A stretch of 50,374 nt of DNA from Saccoglossus kowalevskii (lineage: Eukaryota > Hemichordata > Enteropneusta > Harrimaniidae): assembly GCF_000003605.2 (NCBI RefSeq), contig NW_003125393.1:31777-82150 (forward strand), in the 5' to 3' direction. Positions 23,586 to 41,300 of the stretch are shown piece by piece. Under the pieces are notes generated by a model. That model did no database searches. It saw nothing but the letters and a program-made list of their open reading frames with translations, and had not been told where the DNA came from. Made by a program: the position numbers and the translations under genes. The number at the start of each line of letters is the position of its first letter. Position 1 is the first letter of the stretch.

Positions 23586-23654
23586 GGTCACGTGACCATA
23601 TTGACGACAGACAAAGTGCGGGTGTGCTCACGTGACCAAATGAATGGTCGCGTG
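23586..23654. promoter_or_regulatory. E-box/N-box cluster upstream of HELT
   Basis: CACGTG at 23589-23594 lies inside the 12-bp palindrome GGTCACGTGACC. A second CACGTG is at 23629-23634 (TCACGTGACC), and CACGCG (minus strand) is at 23649-23654. These are class B and class C sites of the kind bound by Hairy/E(spl)/HEY family repressors. Their position 300-365 bp before the HELT ATG suggests autoregulation; that is inference. Confidence 0.45.
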
Positions 23655-23953
23655 ATGAACGTGTGGATTACTCCCCGCGGACGAGCTTCCACGGTGCTCG
23701 CTAACAATGCCGTAATACAGCCATTTCAATTGCCAGCTTTTGTCCCCGCGGGCGGGAAAAAATATTTCGGACATTACCGCCATTGACGCAAGGTGTTGGC
23801 TTTTAACTGCGACTAACGAGCAAGCTGAGTACTTCGGGATCGTGATATCAGTACAGTTCTCAACACCATTGTTGCAACAGCTCATCGTTAACGCTCCCGT
23901 ACACGGCGGACGTCAATAGTTGCAGCGAGTTCCCCACCCTAGTAATATTTAAG

Positions 23954-29939
<5,986 letters not shown>

Positions 29940-30545
29940 GATGAGTCGACGACTGAGTTTGCCGTTGGTGGCGTTCTCGTGGAACCCCGAGGGCCACACT
30001 TGGATGCTCACTGGCAGAACCAAGACGCATTTATACTCCTCGACCTCGAGATGTAAACGGGAAATGTGTCATCATTAGTAATGATATGGTTCATAAATGG
30101 TATATAAAAAGAAACGCAATCCGTCACGGGGTAACTAAGGAAACCTCAATTACTTGACGAAGGTTAAGTGACCTAAAATTTACACCTCGAACATGACTCC
30201 GCTGTGCTTCCATTTGCGGGGTATACGGCGTGTATAATTCTTCTAAAATGACAGCACGCATTGCATTGAATTACTCATGTTCCTCCTGTTACCATAGTGA
30301 TATAAATGGACATTGTGATACTCTGCATGTAAAGATCAAGTACCATTGTCTACATTTGTATTTGGTGACTCAAAATAGTTGAGAGTTGCCGAAAGACGTT
30401 TTCCAATCAAATCCTATAAAATGATGATGATAGTTTTTCCATGTTAATCTATCATTTGTTACCGACTTTAACATTTGTAAAACAAAACTACTTATGTGTA
30501 TACTTTTTTATTAAACAATAAACAAGTAAATAAATAAATAAAAGT
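29940..30545 (+). other. Probable 3' UTR of HELT
   Basis: AATAAA at 30517-30522, followed within 20 bp by more overlapping AATAAA copies (taaataaataaataaa), gives a likely poly(A) site about 0.6 kb after the stop. Confidence 0.55.
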
Positions 30546-32744
30546 AATTGTTGTTGTCCGAATACTAAACAGCATCGTCACAAATGTTGAAAATCCCCAA
30601 AATGAAGCTAATTAGAAAAGTTTACCCAGCTGCATGGGTACTCACGCGGCGCGGCATTAGTTCGCTATTTCAAAGCCCGTTTGCTTTTCGTTAAAATTAC
30701 ACTCACTTTGATTATTCTAGTATCATATTAAATACAACAGTTTGAAAAGCATGCCATATCTTGCAAAATTGGTTTGTCTGTTTTTAAAAAAAAAGATAGA
30801 ATTGCATTACGCCTTGACAAAAAGTATAATTATGATGTGAAACACAATAAGCGCCCTCTAGCGAATAAGTGACGTAGAATTTACGCAAAAGTGGCTGGTA
30901 GTTATCCGCAGGAGGTGGTTGTCATTAAATTGAAATAAAAAGGGACATACTGGCACTGAAACTTGAATCGCACCCCTTTAGTCTCATGTTTACTTCAATG
31001 ACGAACCAGACATTTCTGTTCACGACACGGAAGGATGTTGGACGCGTTCCGTTCGCTATTTATGTATTTCTGATCATACTCTTTGTTATTGGCAATTCTA
31101 TTTTTCCTATTCATTTATTTATTCCAATAGTTTTTATTTTGGTGATTTTGTATTGTGTGATTGCCAGCCGTAATATTGGCACATGCAATTGTGTGTAGTA
31201 ATGACATCAAATAAGATATATTGTCACGTGAGTTTGGGTTATTCAAACGAGCATAAACTTCGAAAATACTGGACGTACAAGTTAAAAAACCAAACTTTGG
31301 TAACATTTTATGAGCTTGCATTCAGATTCAATCTAATCCATGACAAAAAATAACTCTGAAAAAGTAAAAAACGAAATGAAAATTCCGTATAACTCTGCAT
31401 GCGTTATTCTTTGAATACATACTCGAGATGTTGGTGTGGTTAAATTTGAGGATATGCAAATTAAAGCGCGGTTGTCATCGCGCAGCGCGTGTTCGAATTT
31501 CATGTAAATAAACAATGTATTTTACACGCGTAGTATACGTCGCTATGAGTCCCATACCGTACAGGAAGCGGCACGACGACTGCCACCCTTTAATAAACTC
31601 GTACAAAGGTAACGTACCATAATTTAAAACTCGCACCTAAACTCCCGGTTTGGGCAAAGCTTGGGACATAATTCTTTGTAAACAATATTTACATATTTAT
31701 TTGACCATTTAAATCTGTGTAAAGCTATTTAAAACAGAGAATTATGGTAATTTGTTTTAAAAACTGAGGTGAAACTTCGTTAATAGTATGTGACCACTGC
31801 AACTCTGTTATTCGCAAACTAATAATAGAAAGAAGGGTAAAACATGGAACCATGAAACATGATAAATTCATTCGTTAATAATAATTTTAATTACCGACAT
31901 TTCAATGATAGTCACAGTACTTGCATAGTTCACCGTCACTTCACATGGGTCAGGCTCATAGTCATACATGTAGCGAGGGTTTGGATCATGGCGAAAGTAA
32001 CGCAGCACTTACAACTGTCGGCCGGTGTGATGTTCATGTCAGTGGACGTAGAAAAGTCACAGTATCCTTGTCGCTACGGGTAGCGGGTTACACGACTTGT
32101 ATACAGTCGTTGTTCGTGTTTTATTTAATGGAAACTCTAAGTCGTTAAACGCGACAGTTTTCGTGAACACTGCACTTATTCAACAACGCTGCTAATAGAT
32201 TAACAGAGAACTTCTTGTACCGTTCCATATTATTTTTATCCAGTAACTGAACTATTATTGAGGGATATCATTAATAAGACCCACTATGACTGACTATATC
32301 ATACGACTGGTGTTATGGGATTGGTTACATAATGGAGACTCATAATTGGTCAAGACGAGGGAAGGTTGTGATTTTGATTTTCAACATTCTTCCCGGCCTC
32401 GATAATAAACAGAAAACTAGAAATCATAAAATTTCAAATAAATCATAAATCAAATCTTAATAAACTGAATGAAAACTCGGAATATGATATCCAGTCGGGA
32501 TGATGTAAAACTCTCTTCCCCGCGTGCTTTTCTTGCCATCAGTACATTTAAAACACGATATCATATTCGCAATGGGATGATTGGAGCTATCCCTAAAATA
32601 TTGAAAGAAAGATTGGGGGGGGGGGTAAACAGAAAGGCAAAAATCGCACAATTAGTTTATTTTGACCTACTTTATTAATATGCTGTGCCTTTAATATCAC
32701 TTAAATCTGCCACACTAAGTTACGCATGTCATGACATACAATTG

Positions 32745-32959
32745 GTCTATAAAGGGCAAGAGTTCCTTTTGTACCCCCTATCCCTAATCCTAACTCTAAC
32801 ACTTTCTCCCAGTTACCCAATTCATTTCTATATGACCCCTCTAGATAACTATAGATGTCCTCGGAAGGGGCATGTACAATTAAATGGGGAGTGCTGGAGG
32901 GTAGGGGTAGGGGTAGGATTAGGGATGGGGGTACAAAAAGAACTCTTTCTCTATAAAGA
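32745..32959. repeat. Fold-back element with telomere-like G-rich arms
   Basis: The left arm at about 32745-32800 is the inverted complement, with mismatches, of about 32901-32959. Shared blocks include TCTATAAAG, AAGAGTTC, TTTTGTACCCCC and ATCCCTAATCCTA. The G-rich strand of the right arm repeats GGGGTAG and TTAGGG-like units and could form a quadruplex. No ORF with a domain is present, so this looks like a non-autonomous MITE or hairpin repeat. Confidence 0.7.
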
Positions 32960-33429
32960 ATCACTGTTGTGAGTCTAGTGGGGTGGCAGTAACGGGGTAG
33001 ATTTAGATGTCACCCTCCCTACCCCAGCCCCCATTTAAATACAACACTGTTTAGAAATCCTTAAATAAAAAAATTAAAGAGTTGTCACGCCATTTGTTTA
33101 AAACCAAATCGCCGAATGACCCTTCCCATCAGAAACTATATTTTGCGAAGTAGTGCCATGCCAGGAGGCAATGTATTCATCTTTACGATATCACTGGTAT
33201 GAGAAATTTAGTATTCCTGTAATGTTTGTATTGTTTTATAATCACAGTTACTTGTCATAGATACATACACGCAAGCCACGTTCGAGCATTGAAAACGCTT
33301 TATAGAAAATGGAATGGGCATACGTCGAATTCACATGGTCATTTGATTAATAAATAATACGTGACACACCGAAAGAATTTGATAAATCAGATGATGGCAA
33401 AATTAGTATCATGCCGACTGATCTACGAG

Positions 33430-33590
33430 TATTAAAGCGGGGGAGTCGTGACCTGCGCATGCGTCAGATGGCCATAGCGTGTCCCTGTTTACAAGCAACC
33501 GTCTGTCCATGAGCCTTCGCGTTTTTAGCGTCGCCTGGGACTTAATTCCCGCGCGTGCGCAAGTGACGACCCTCCCGTTGCAATATTCAT
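33430..33590. promoter_or_regulatory. CpG-rich, promoter-like patch
   Basis: A local CpG cluster with TGCGCATGCGT (about 33454-33464) and GCGCGTGCGCA (about 33551-33561), each close to the NRF1 consensus YGCGCAYGCGCR, and a FOX-like TGTTTAC. No exon was found attached to it. It may be a distal or alternative ZFAND4 promoter, or an enhancer. Confidence 0.3.
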
Positions 33591-35065
33591 GTTAATATGC
33601 TAGGTAACGTCAATTAGTTTGTATAATATTATATTGAAAATAAGAAAATCAGAAATGATGAATAATTGTTTACAATGAGATATCAGGGCAACTGGTCAAC
33701 AAATATTTGCGCGTAACTAATTTGTACTAATGGGGAAACGCACTATAATTTTCAATTTATCTAAAAGGGTTCGTTATATCTTTTTATATCTAAAGCGGAA
33801 GTCAATACTACAATGCTGAATTGTGCAGGTGGCTGTACTCCTAAATTTGAATATAATTCAACAAAAACTTGTTATGAAAGGATATGAGTAATTTTCCTAC
33901 TACTAGTACATTGTACTTTATTAAAAATGCCCCCCCCCCATTGCGAGACACGCACACAGGAAGTAGTCTCTTTTGTCTGTGTCTTGTGTTTTTTTCATTA
34001 AAATTTAAATCCTGAAACACGTACATATTTGCTCCAGTATCGTGGCATTACGTACACGACTTTCTGTTTTGAAAGACAAAGAGGTGATCTGTTATGGTGG
34101 TACTATACAGTTTTATAATACAGAAAGAGCACGACTGTACATTATATTCATTGGTCAGTTCCCTTTATGTATCCCCATTATTAACAAAGACTACAATAGA
34201 CTTGTTAAACATGTAAATCACTACCTGAAACTATGTTCACGAGAAACGGGATAATTTACTTTTTTTGGTATCAAAATATTGGTATTTTAACGTTGTTCTT
34301 TGTTTTTTGGTCGTTCACTGTAATTCTATTACATTCTTGTGTAAAATAAATCGCTAAATGAAGTATTCAATAGGTGCGATAACAAAATATTATATATGTA
34401 AACATGTTTTTGCTATTATGATGTTATACATAGCGTGGGGTAGCTAGCACACAATAAGTAGGCTCCATTTATTTAAAAAAAAGTGCAATGACCTGTATAC
34501 TAATATACTAATATTTGAGTATTGACTTCCCTTATGATGAAGCAGCTTGATCAAAATACTTCAATGAGATCCGAATCATTTTAATTTTCAATAGGCATTA
34601 TGTAGTAATACCATAACGTCCTCCATTTTTTTCTGTGTTTTTGTGAATATTTAATTAAATCGATATAAATAAATCTCATATAAATGAAAAGTTTGACTAG
34701 CTGCTCATTTGTTTCCTTTATACATGTTTTGTTGTCTGCGGACTTGGCAACAATGACGTCGACCATTGTCTGCGTTTATAGTGTATCACGTGACCGCTGT
34801 GTTGTTAGAGATGGAGTACATCCGGGAACTTCTGAATGCCAGCCGACATAGTTGATTGGGAAATTGTGCGACCACCGCAAATGCGCGGACACCTGGTCTT
34901 CTTATTCGAATTTATAGAAATATACGCGTATTTTCCCAGGATTTCAAATAACTCAGGATATTCACGCAGATATTTTTTTTGAATAATGGATTAGAAGATT
35001 GCTTCTCGACGCGACAAGATGGTAAAATAACAGGCTCGGTGTTGTTGATGTGTGGCGAAAAATCC

Positions 35066-35076
35066 AAGATGGCGAC
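35066..35076 (+). promoter_or_regulatory. YY1-like site near the expected ZFAND4 transcription start
   Basis: AAGATGGCGAC matches the long YY1 core (AANATGGCGNC), which in animals often sits just downstream of the start sites of housekeeping genes. It is about 140 bp before the ZFAND4 ATG. The role is inferred. Confidence 0.4.
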
Positions 35077-35208
35077 GTCTGGTTGTGGGGAGTAGCCACA
35101 TTCGGCCAGTATTCGCAATGATCTGGCCGTTAACTTGCCGATTATAAGACTATATTTAGACAAACATTACCCATATGGTACAATATATACAGACTAGTGG
35201 TGCTTTCC

Positions 35209-35320
35209 ATGGAAATAATGGAATTGTTTATCGAAACTTTAACTGGGACGGCGTTTGAACTTAGAGTATCGCCGTTCGAGACTATAATGTCTGTCAAGGC
35301 AAAAATTCAGCGTTTGGAAG
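35209..35320 (+). CDS. ZFAND4: ZFAND4 exon 1
   Basis: Encodes MEIMELFIETLTGTAF… to KIQRLE plus one nt, the first half of the ubiquitin-like fold. Donor gtgagt, phase 1. The upstream frame is open to a TAA at 35131 without another ATG. Confidence 0.95.
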
Positions 35321-38300
35321 GTGAGTTTTCAATCAGTCGAGTGACACCGTCATAAAACAGGAAACGACATTGCAGCCCTGAACTGCCCACACGTCCCCTT
35401 TTCACATAATCAATGTTGGTAAACAACTGAAATTCAAAGCCCGAGAGTTGTGATTGTGATATTTATAAGTGTGAGTTGTGACTCATCATTTCAAAGTTGT
35501 CGCCGTTTTGCTTGTGTGTCATTGCATTTATATTAGAGGTGATTTTGTTGCGTCGTCATTTTGACATGTAATTTTTAAGACGATTTTTCAATTTCGCAAA
35601 ATCAATATTTTACTGACACACTGCTCATAATAAACAGTGCGAATGTTTACCCGTCTTTCGCAGCTGATCGTTGAAGCCCGTCCTTCATGATCAGCTGTAT
35701 TCTAGTAATAAATACACGAGTTCCGTGGACTCAAGGTCACTTGACAACTATGCCTTTGTTTTCACTTTAGGGATCCGACTTATTATGGGTTCGGGTAGCA
35801 TTTGTCGATAACAATAATTTATTTGACTTTTCAAAAGTGTGTGAACCACTGATGGAGATTACAACAGATGTAATAAGGGTCCCATGGTTACATTGAAACT
35901 AAATCAGCCGTACGATGTAGGTTGCTGTGACTGTGCCACCCATGGGTACAAAATAAAGGGTGTTAATGCACCTTCACACGTTTTAGGACCCTGTATTATT
36001 TCTGTTTTGATGATAGCAAGACTGTTAGAAATAGTCTGCTTAAATTACCAGAGGATTAATTGGTGGAAATTAGTTCTCTTTACAAGTAAATGCCCTCCAT
36101 AGACTGGCCATTCTCAATGTTGTACTTTTGTAATTGATATGCCCTTGGATAGTGGTTTGGCACTAACTGAAAAAATCAATAGTGAGAAAGACAATAGATG
36201 TAGTGTTGTAACTCTGTATAGTACTTGACCTTAGATGTCAGGGACAATAAGACACAAATCAGACACACAAGTTCTTAGTCTTATCTTCAGTAGCCAAATC
36301 CAGTCTGGCATGCTGCCACTATAGTAGCGTTCACGCACAGCTCCTTAACAAGGGCTAAGACGTCAAATACCTTAGCCTGTGCTAAGAAAGCGTGCATGAA
36401 CGTTTAGCATGGGCTACGAAATGCTAAGTACGGAATAAATCTGTCCTGTTTTTAAGACCCAGTCCAGACACTTAGCACGGGCTAACGAGGTGTGCGTGAA
36501 CGCTTAGCCCGGGCTAAGTGCCAAAACGCCATTGTATTTAATATTCATTTGGACTATTTACTATTATATTCCTAATTATTCATCTTGGAATGCCATTTCC
36601 GACTTGTCAATCAACTCGAGCACATCTAGGGACATTGTTCTTAAGAAATAAATAAACTAATGATGAGACCATGCTCAAATCCTAGCCTGGTACTTGTGTA
36701 GCATGAATTTATGTGTACTTTGAGCTATAACTGCAACTAAACAGTATCCTTTCATTCTTTTATCCCTAATATCTACTCTCTATTCAAGATTAATGAACTT
36801 CTATCAGATTAATCTGGTTATGATGTTTGCGAAACACACACAATGTGATGCTTTGAAAATGTGTTTTGAAGTTTCCTGTAGTCCTCACAATGTGACACAT
36901 GAAATAACAATTTAAATGCAGCTGAAACTATTGTACTCAATAAAACGATAACATTTTGTTTGAATGTCAGAATATGAATATTTTATGACCATACACTTAT
37001 AAAATTGATGGTTGAATGTCAACAAACACAAAGCGTAAAACATCTAGTGATTCTTGGTGAAAAAACGGTTGCAGCGAGTCGCTGAAAAGCAGTCATGTAT
37101 AAATCACTAACAAGACCAACTGAACACCAAGATTATGAACTCGTTAAAGATTTTCAATCAGATAAATGCAAACTTAGCTAACAAGTTAGCACAGGTTTGA
37201 ACAGTTTTCAGCTAGGTAAAAATTACATTTGTATAATCAGTGTATTAAAAAAAATCCTAATTCTGTATGTGAAAAAACTTTCACCTCTAAACAGTCACAA
37301 ATAGTTAACGCAAAGCAAGATTTAATCGCAGTCACTCTGCAACTGGTTTGTAAGTGTATTTGGGCTCTAAACTGCAGTGTTATGATCCACTTTTCACGTT
37401 AAATTTATTTCAAAGTAGGTACTCACAGTATATGTTAAATTTTCAGCACCTAATATGTTAAATGTGCTGGTAAGATTGTAAGATCCTTATAGTTTAACCA
37501 AGCACAATTTACCCCAGCATCACTTTCTAGTGAGAACATAGTAAGATACTATTGATGAATAAGGAATAATTATCGTAAAAGGTTTTGTAAAAAGTTATAG
37601 CCTTGCATGACTGGAATTAATTGTTCTGGAGACTCCCAATAATGATGGTGAAAACCAAAATCCAGTAAAAAATATCTGACAAGGCACTAAGGCAGTCAGT
37701 CAGGTGGGGCATATACAAATGTGTAGTCTTTGTGCTCTCCATGAATTTTAGTCTTTACATGTCAACAAAAATGTCATTAACTATAGCTTTGCAGGAAGGA
37801 TGCACCTGCATTGGTGTTCTTGTATTAAGTTCCTACTTTAGTTTTTATCTGTCTTCTGTTCTATTGTCATCATGTTTAAATCAAAGAAAAGATTGAAAAC
37901 TTAATATTTTCTACCTTTTGTCAATCTGCAGGTATTCCAATAGCACAGCAACATCTAATATGGCAGTCAACAGAGTTAGAAGATGATTATTGTCTAAGTG
38001 ATTACAGGTATATTGATGCACTTCTATCCATGACTTAATTAATATTAGAATTTCTTGTATCCAGTAAAACTAAACTAGGCTAGTTAGACTAGTGTTACCA
38101 CTCATCATAGTTTTGGTGTGTATTGCTGTAAGACTGTTTTAATAACGATAAAGGGTTTCTTTATGTTGAGATTCCCAAGTTGTTTTCATTTTCTTGACAT
38201 GTTGTCACCAGAACTAATACTATCTCTATAATGGTTTGCTGCATTATTATAACAACTTCTCATTCTTCTCACTTGTGTCAATTTGTAGTATTACTGCTGG

Positions 38301-41300
38301 GAGCACATTGAGGTTAGTTCTAGCCATGCGAGGAGGACCAATAAACACCAGAAGAAGTAAGTAAACAAATTTAATGTTTTGTTATTTTTTTCGTGAAAAG
38401 AAATTAGGATATCATGTTTGCTTGAAGTGTGCATAATTATGTAAAGCACCATTTAATAAGTAGCCTGAATACTTTAAAGCATGTTTAAAAACCTACATGT
38501 AATTTTAGTGAATTTGACTCAATGCATTAATAAACAGAATCTTAATTTACAATCTCACTGTGAGAATATATTTTATTTTAAATTAGCGAAATTACAGATT
38601 AACTAAATTAGCTAAAATATCATGATTGCTAAAAGACATGTTTTACAGTAGATGATGAATTTTTAGTTCTCATTTATTCAAAAAGAATGTGTGCGACTTC
38701 TATTAGGGATGCAGCTTCTAATACAGATATACGGTAGTGGCAATTCTTGTATCTTGTTTTATTCTTGTATTTTCTATTTATTTATTATAACTTTAACAAT
38801 TTCAAAATTGAACTTAACAACTTAACTTGTGTTCTATTCAAGTCCCAATGGAAGATCCTGCCATTCGTGAAATGGCAGAATATATGGAAGCCAACAAGGA
38901 TGAAATCTGGGAAAAACTGCCAGGAAACAGACAAGTTACTCTGCTGGTTTTTCGAGAAGGCGACCAGTTAAATTTTTTTCGAGTGGTTGACCGAGGGGAT
39001 GGAACTCTGACTCCACTGTCTGAATCACTAAGGTAAGTGTCAATTTAGTGTTAAACTCATTTTTGGTGAAGATGGTTAAATAGTTTCAAATTCTCTACAT
39101 ACTATCACCTTTTCTTATTGTATCAACTTTATTCAAAATAGCCACCAATAGCATACTTTGACTAGTTTTGTTTTTAATTTTGTTCATCATCAGAAAACAT
39201 AAAATTCAAATTTAAAATGTAGAAAAAATATTTTAAGAATTATTGCAACAGTTTAAGTGTATATCCTATTCTGTGTGCCCTCTAACGGGACTGATTTTGA
39301 GTTTAAATGGAAACCACCAAAATGAGGTTTTATGTGACTGTATATTTAGGCACAAACAAAAATGTTGTGGTCACTGATTTCCGTCGTATTTAGACTTATT
39401 TTGTTTAAATATGAATTACAAATTCTTTATTTATAGCATGATGTTATTCGAGATCAATATATCAATGTAAGATTTTCTGCTGCATAAATGACACACCAAT
39501 GAATTAGCACAACTAGTTACGTCACATCAAATCTTTGTCCATTAGTGGCATGTCATACCTGCTTAGAGAACACACTAATCTTTTTTTCTCCTCAACATTA
39601 CTGACCAATTTTTTTTTTTTTCATTTGCAGCGGTGCTTCGATGTATAATATGTATGATGAAGAAGAAGAAGATCAGGAAGCGCCCTCACAAGAACAAGTT
39701 CAAGAAAATGATATCACAATGAATAAAATGAGGTTACTTAGAGAAAGAATGGAATCAATGTCTCTAACTAAAAAAGTGAGTCTAAATTTTTTTCTGTCAT
39801 TATAGTTACAGTTTCTTTTGAAAATGTTTGGACCCAAGTACCCTAAAATTATAAAATAGTAAAAATTGAATGTACTTTTGAAATAATTTTCAACTATGAT
39901 TATATTTCCTGTGGAAATCCCTTATAATGTTATCTTTTATTTTTAGAAGCAGCGGCATCCAAGGCCACCCTCTGCAGGTCGACCAAAGAGTATACATCGG
40001 CGGAGAAAGTACATTTCGTCCACTCATACCTCATCAGGGAAGACGTCTTTAATGCGAAATATTCCTCTGCCCCCTGTGGGGGTCGCACATCATCCAAGTG
40101 AGCACAGAGAAACCAGATCAATACCTCACCCGCATCCTCCTCAATATCCAAATCCAGCATTGCTTGACACTACGTCTGACTCTGATAGCAACAGTCCGGT
40201 ACTCTCAGCTAAAAGGACTTTAGAGAGAACCAATAGTGGAAGTTTGAGATATGCAGCGAGTAGTCTCCAAGCACGGCAGCTGTCACTCAGTCCTCAGCTC
40301 TCCACCAGTAGCAAAAGAGCTGTAGATAGACTAGCTAGCGGTAGTAAACTAAGACACTCCCATACCACGCTAGATGGTTCAGTCAGTGGGACGTTGAAAA
40401 TGCGTCCAAATACTTCATCTAAATTACAGACTTTAAGCCCGGGTAAAGTAAATGATGGGGTTGAGTCACATCGTAAAGCAGAAGCACGAACAATCACAGA
40501 AATGATCAACAAAGCCTCTAAAGAAGGCACTGTTACTAATTTAGTGAGGAGTACTACAAGAGATAATCTCACAGGTGAGTGTGCAAGGGGATGCTTTATT
40601 TCACGGATCACTTTTAGTTAGTGCATTTTAATGCAAATATTTGACTCAAGTTTCTGTACATAGGCATAGTAATTTGAATGAAAAGTTTTTGTTGTTCTTT
40701 GAACAGGGTCCATAGCATTGGGGAAATCATTTAAAATTCTTTGGATTTTTTTGAGTTCTGGAAAGGTTTTGAGTTGTCTTTAAATTACAGGAAAAATGAA
40801 AAAAAATCTTTGAAAAGTCTTTAAATTTCTTCATAGTTATTAATTCATTTTAGGAAGGCCCGTTTTCTCTAGGGAACTACCATATCCTCAGAACTTTGAT
40901 GAGCTTTGGTGATGATGTTGGCCTGAATTAAAGGTCAAAATGTTTTGGAAAAATTTGGGAAAAGGTCTGGAAAAGTCTTGGAAATCATTGGTTCTTGGTG
41001 CTATGGACCTTGTTGAAAGTTGGCCATACTTTCTGCACTTTTTCTTGTTGATATAATCGATCTAATCCTTAAATCTGACCTTTTAACCTTTCGAATACCA
41101 TATTTTCTATCATTTTTATACATTTTTCTTCAAGTTCAATTTTGGACAAGTTAGATTCAATTGCCCATTGATTTTTCCAACATATTGAAGAGTCATTCAA
41201 AGTGGTCTTTCTGAAAAAAAATATCGAGTACATGTCACAAAATAAAATTGTTACAGCTTCTGGTTTCTCCTTGCTTATATTTCTTCCTTTAACACATTTC

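Larger units (their letters stand above)
18561..23953. other. Intergenic region and 5' flank of HELT
   Basis: About 5.4 kb, CpG-rich compared with the right third of the window. Two minus-strand small ORFs near 19583-20007 have coding-like character and are treated separately. A perfect octamer ATTTGCAT is at 22734-22741 and a T16 run at 23441-23456. The 197-codon minus-strand ORF at 22163-22756 has no recognisable domain and I do not call it a gene. Confidence 0.6.
30546..35208. other. Intergenic region between HELT and ZFAND4
   Basis: No confident gene. It holds a CTCF-like site (30851-30863), a G11 run (32615-32625), a fold-back element (32745-32959), a CpG-rich patch with NRF1-like sites (33430-33590), a C10 run (33930-33939), and the ZFAND4 promoter region with a YY1-like site (35066-35076). 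The small ORFs have no recognisable domain. Confidence 0.6.
35321..37931 (+). other. Intron 1 of ZFAND4 (2.6 kb)
   Basis: Holds an inverted-repeat element (36327-36518) and one copy of an interspersed repeat (about 37680-37800). CpG falls sharply after about 36,000. No exon is seen. Confidence 0.8.
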
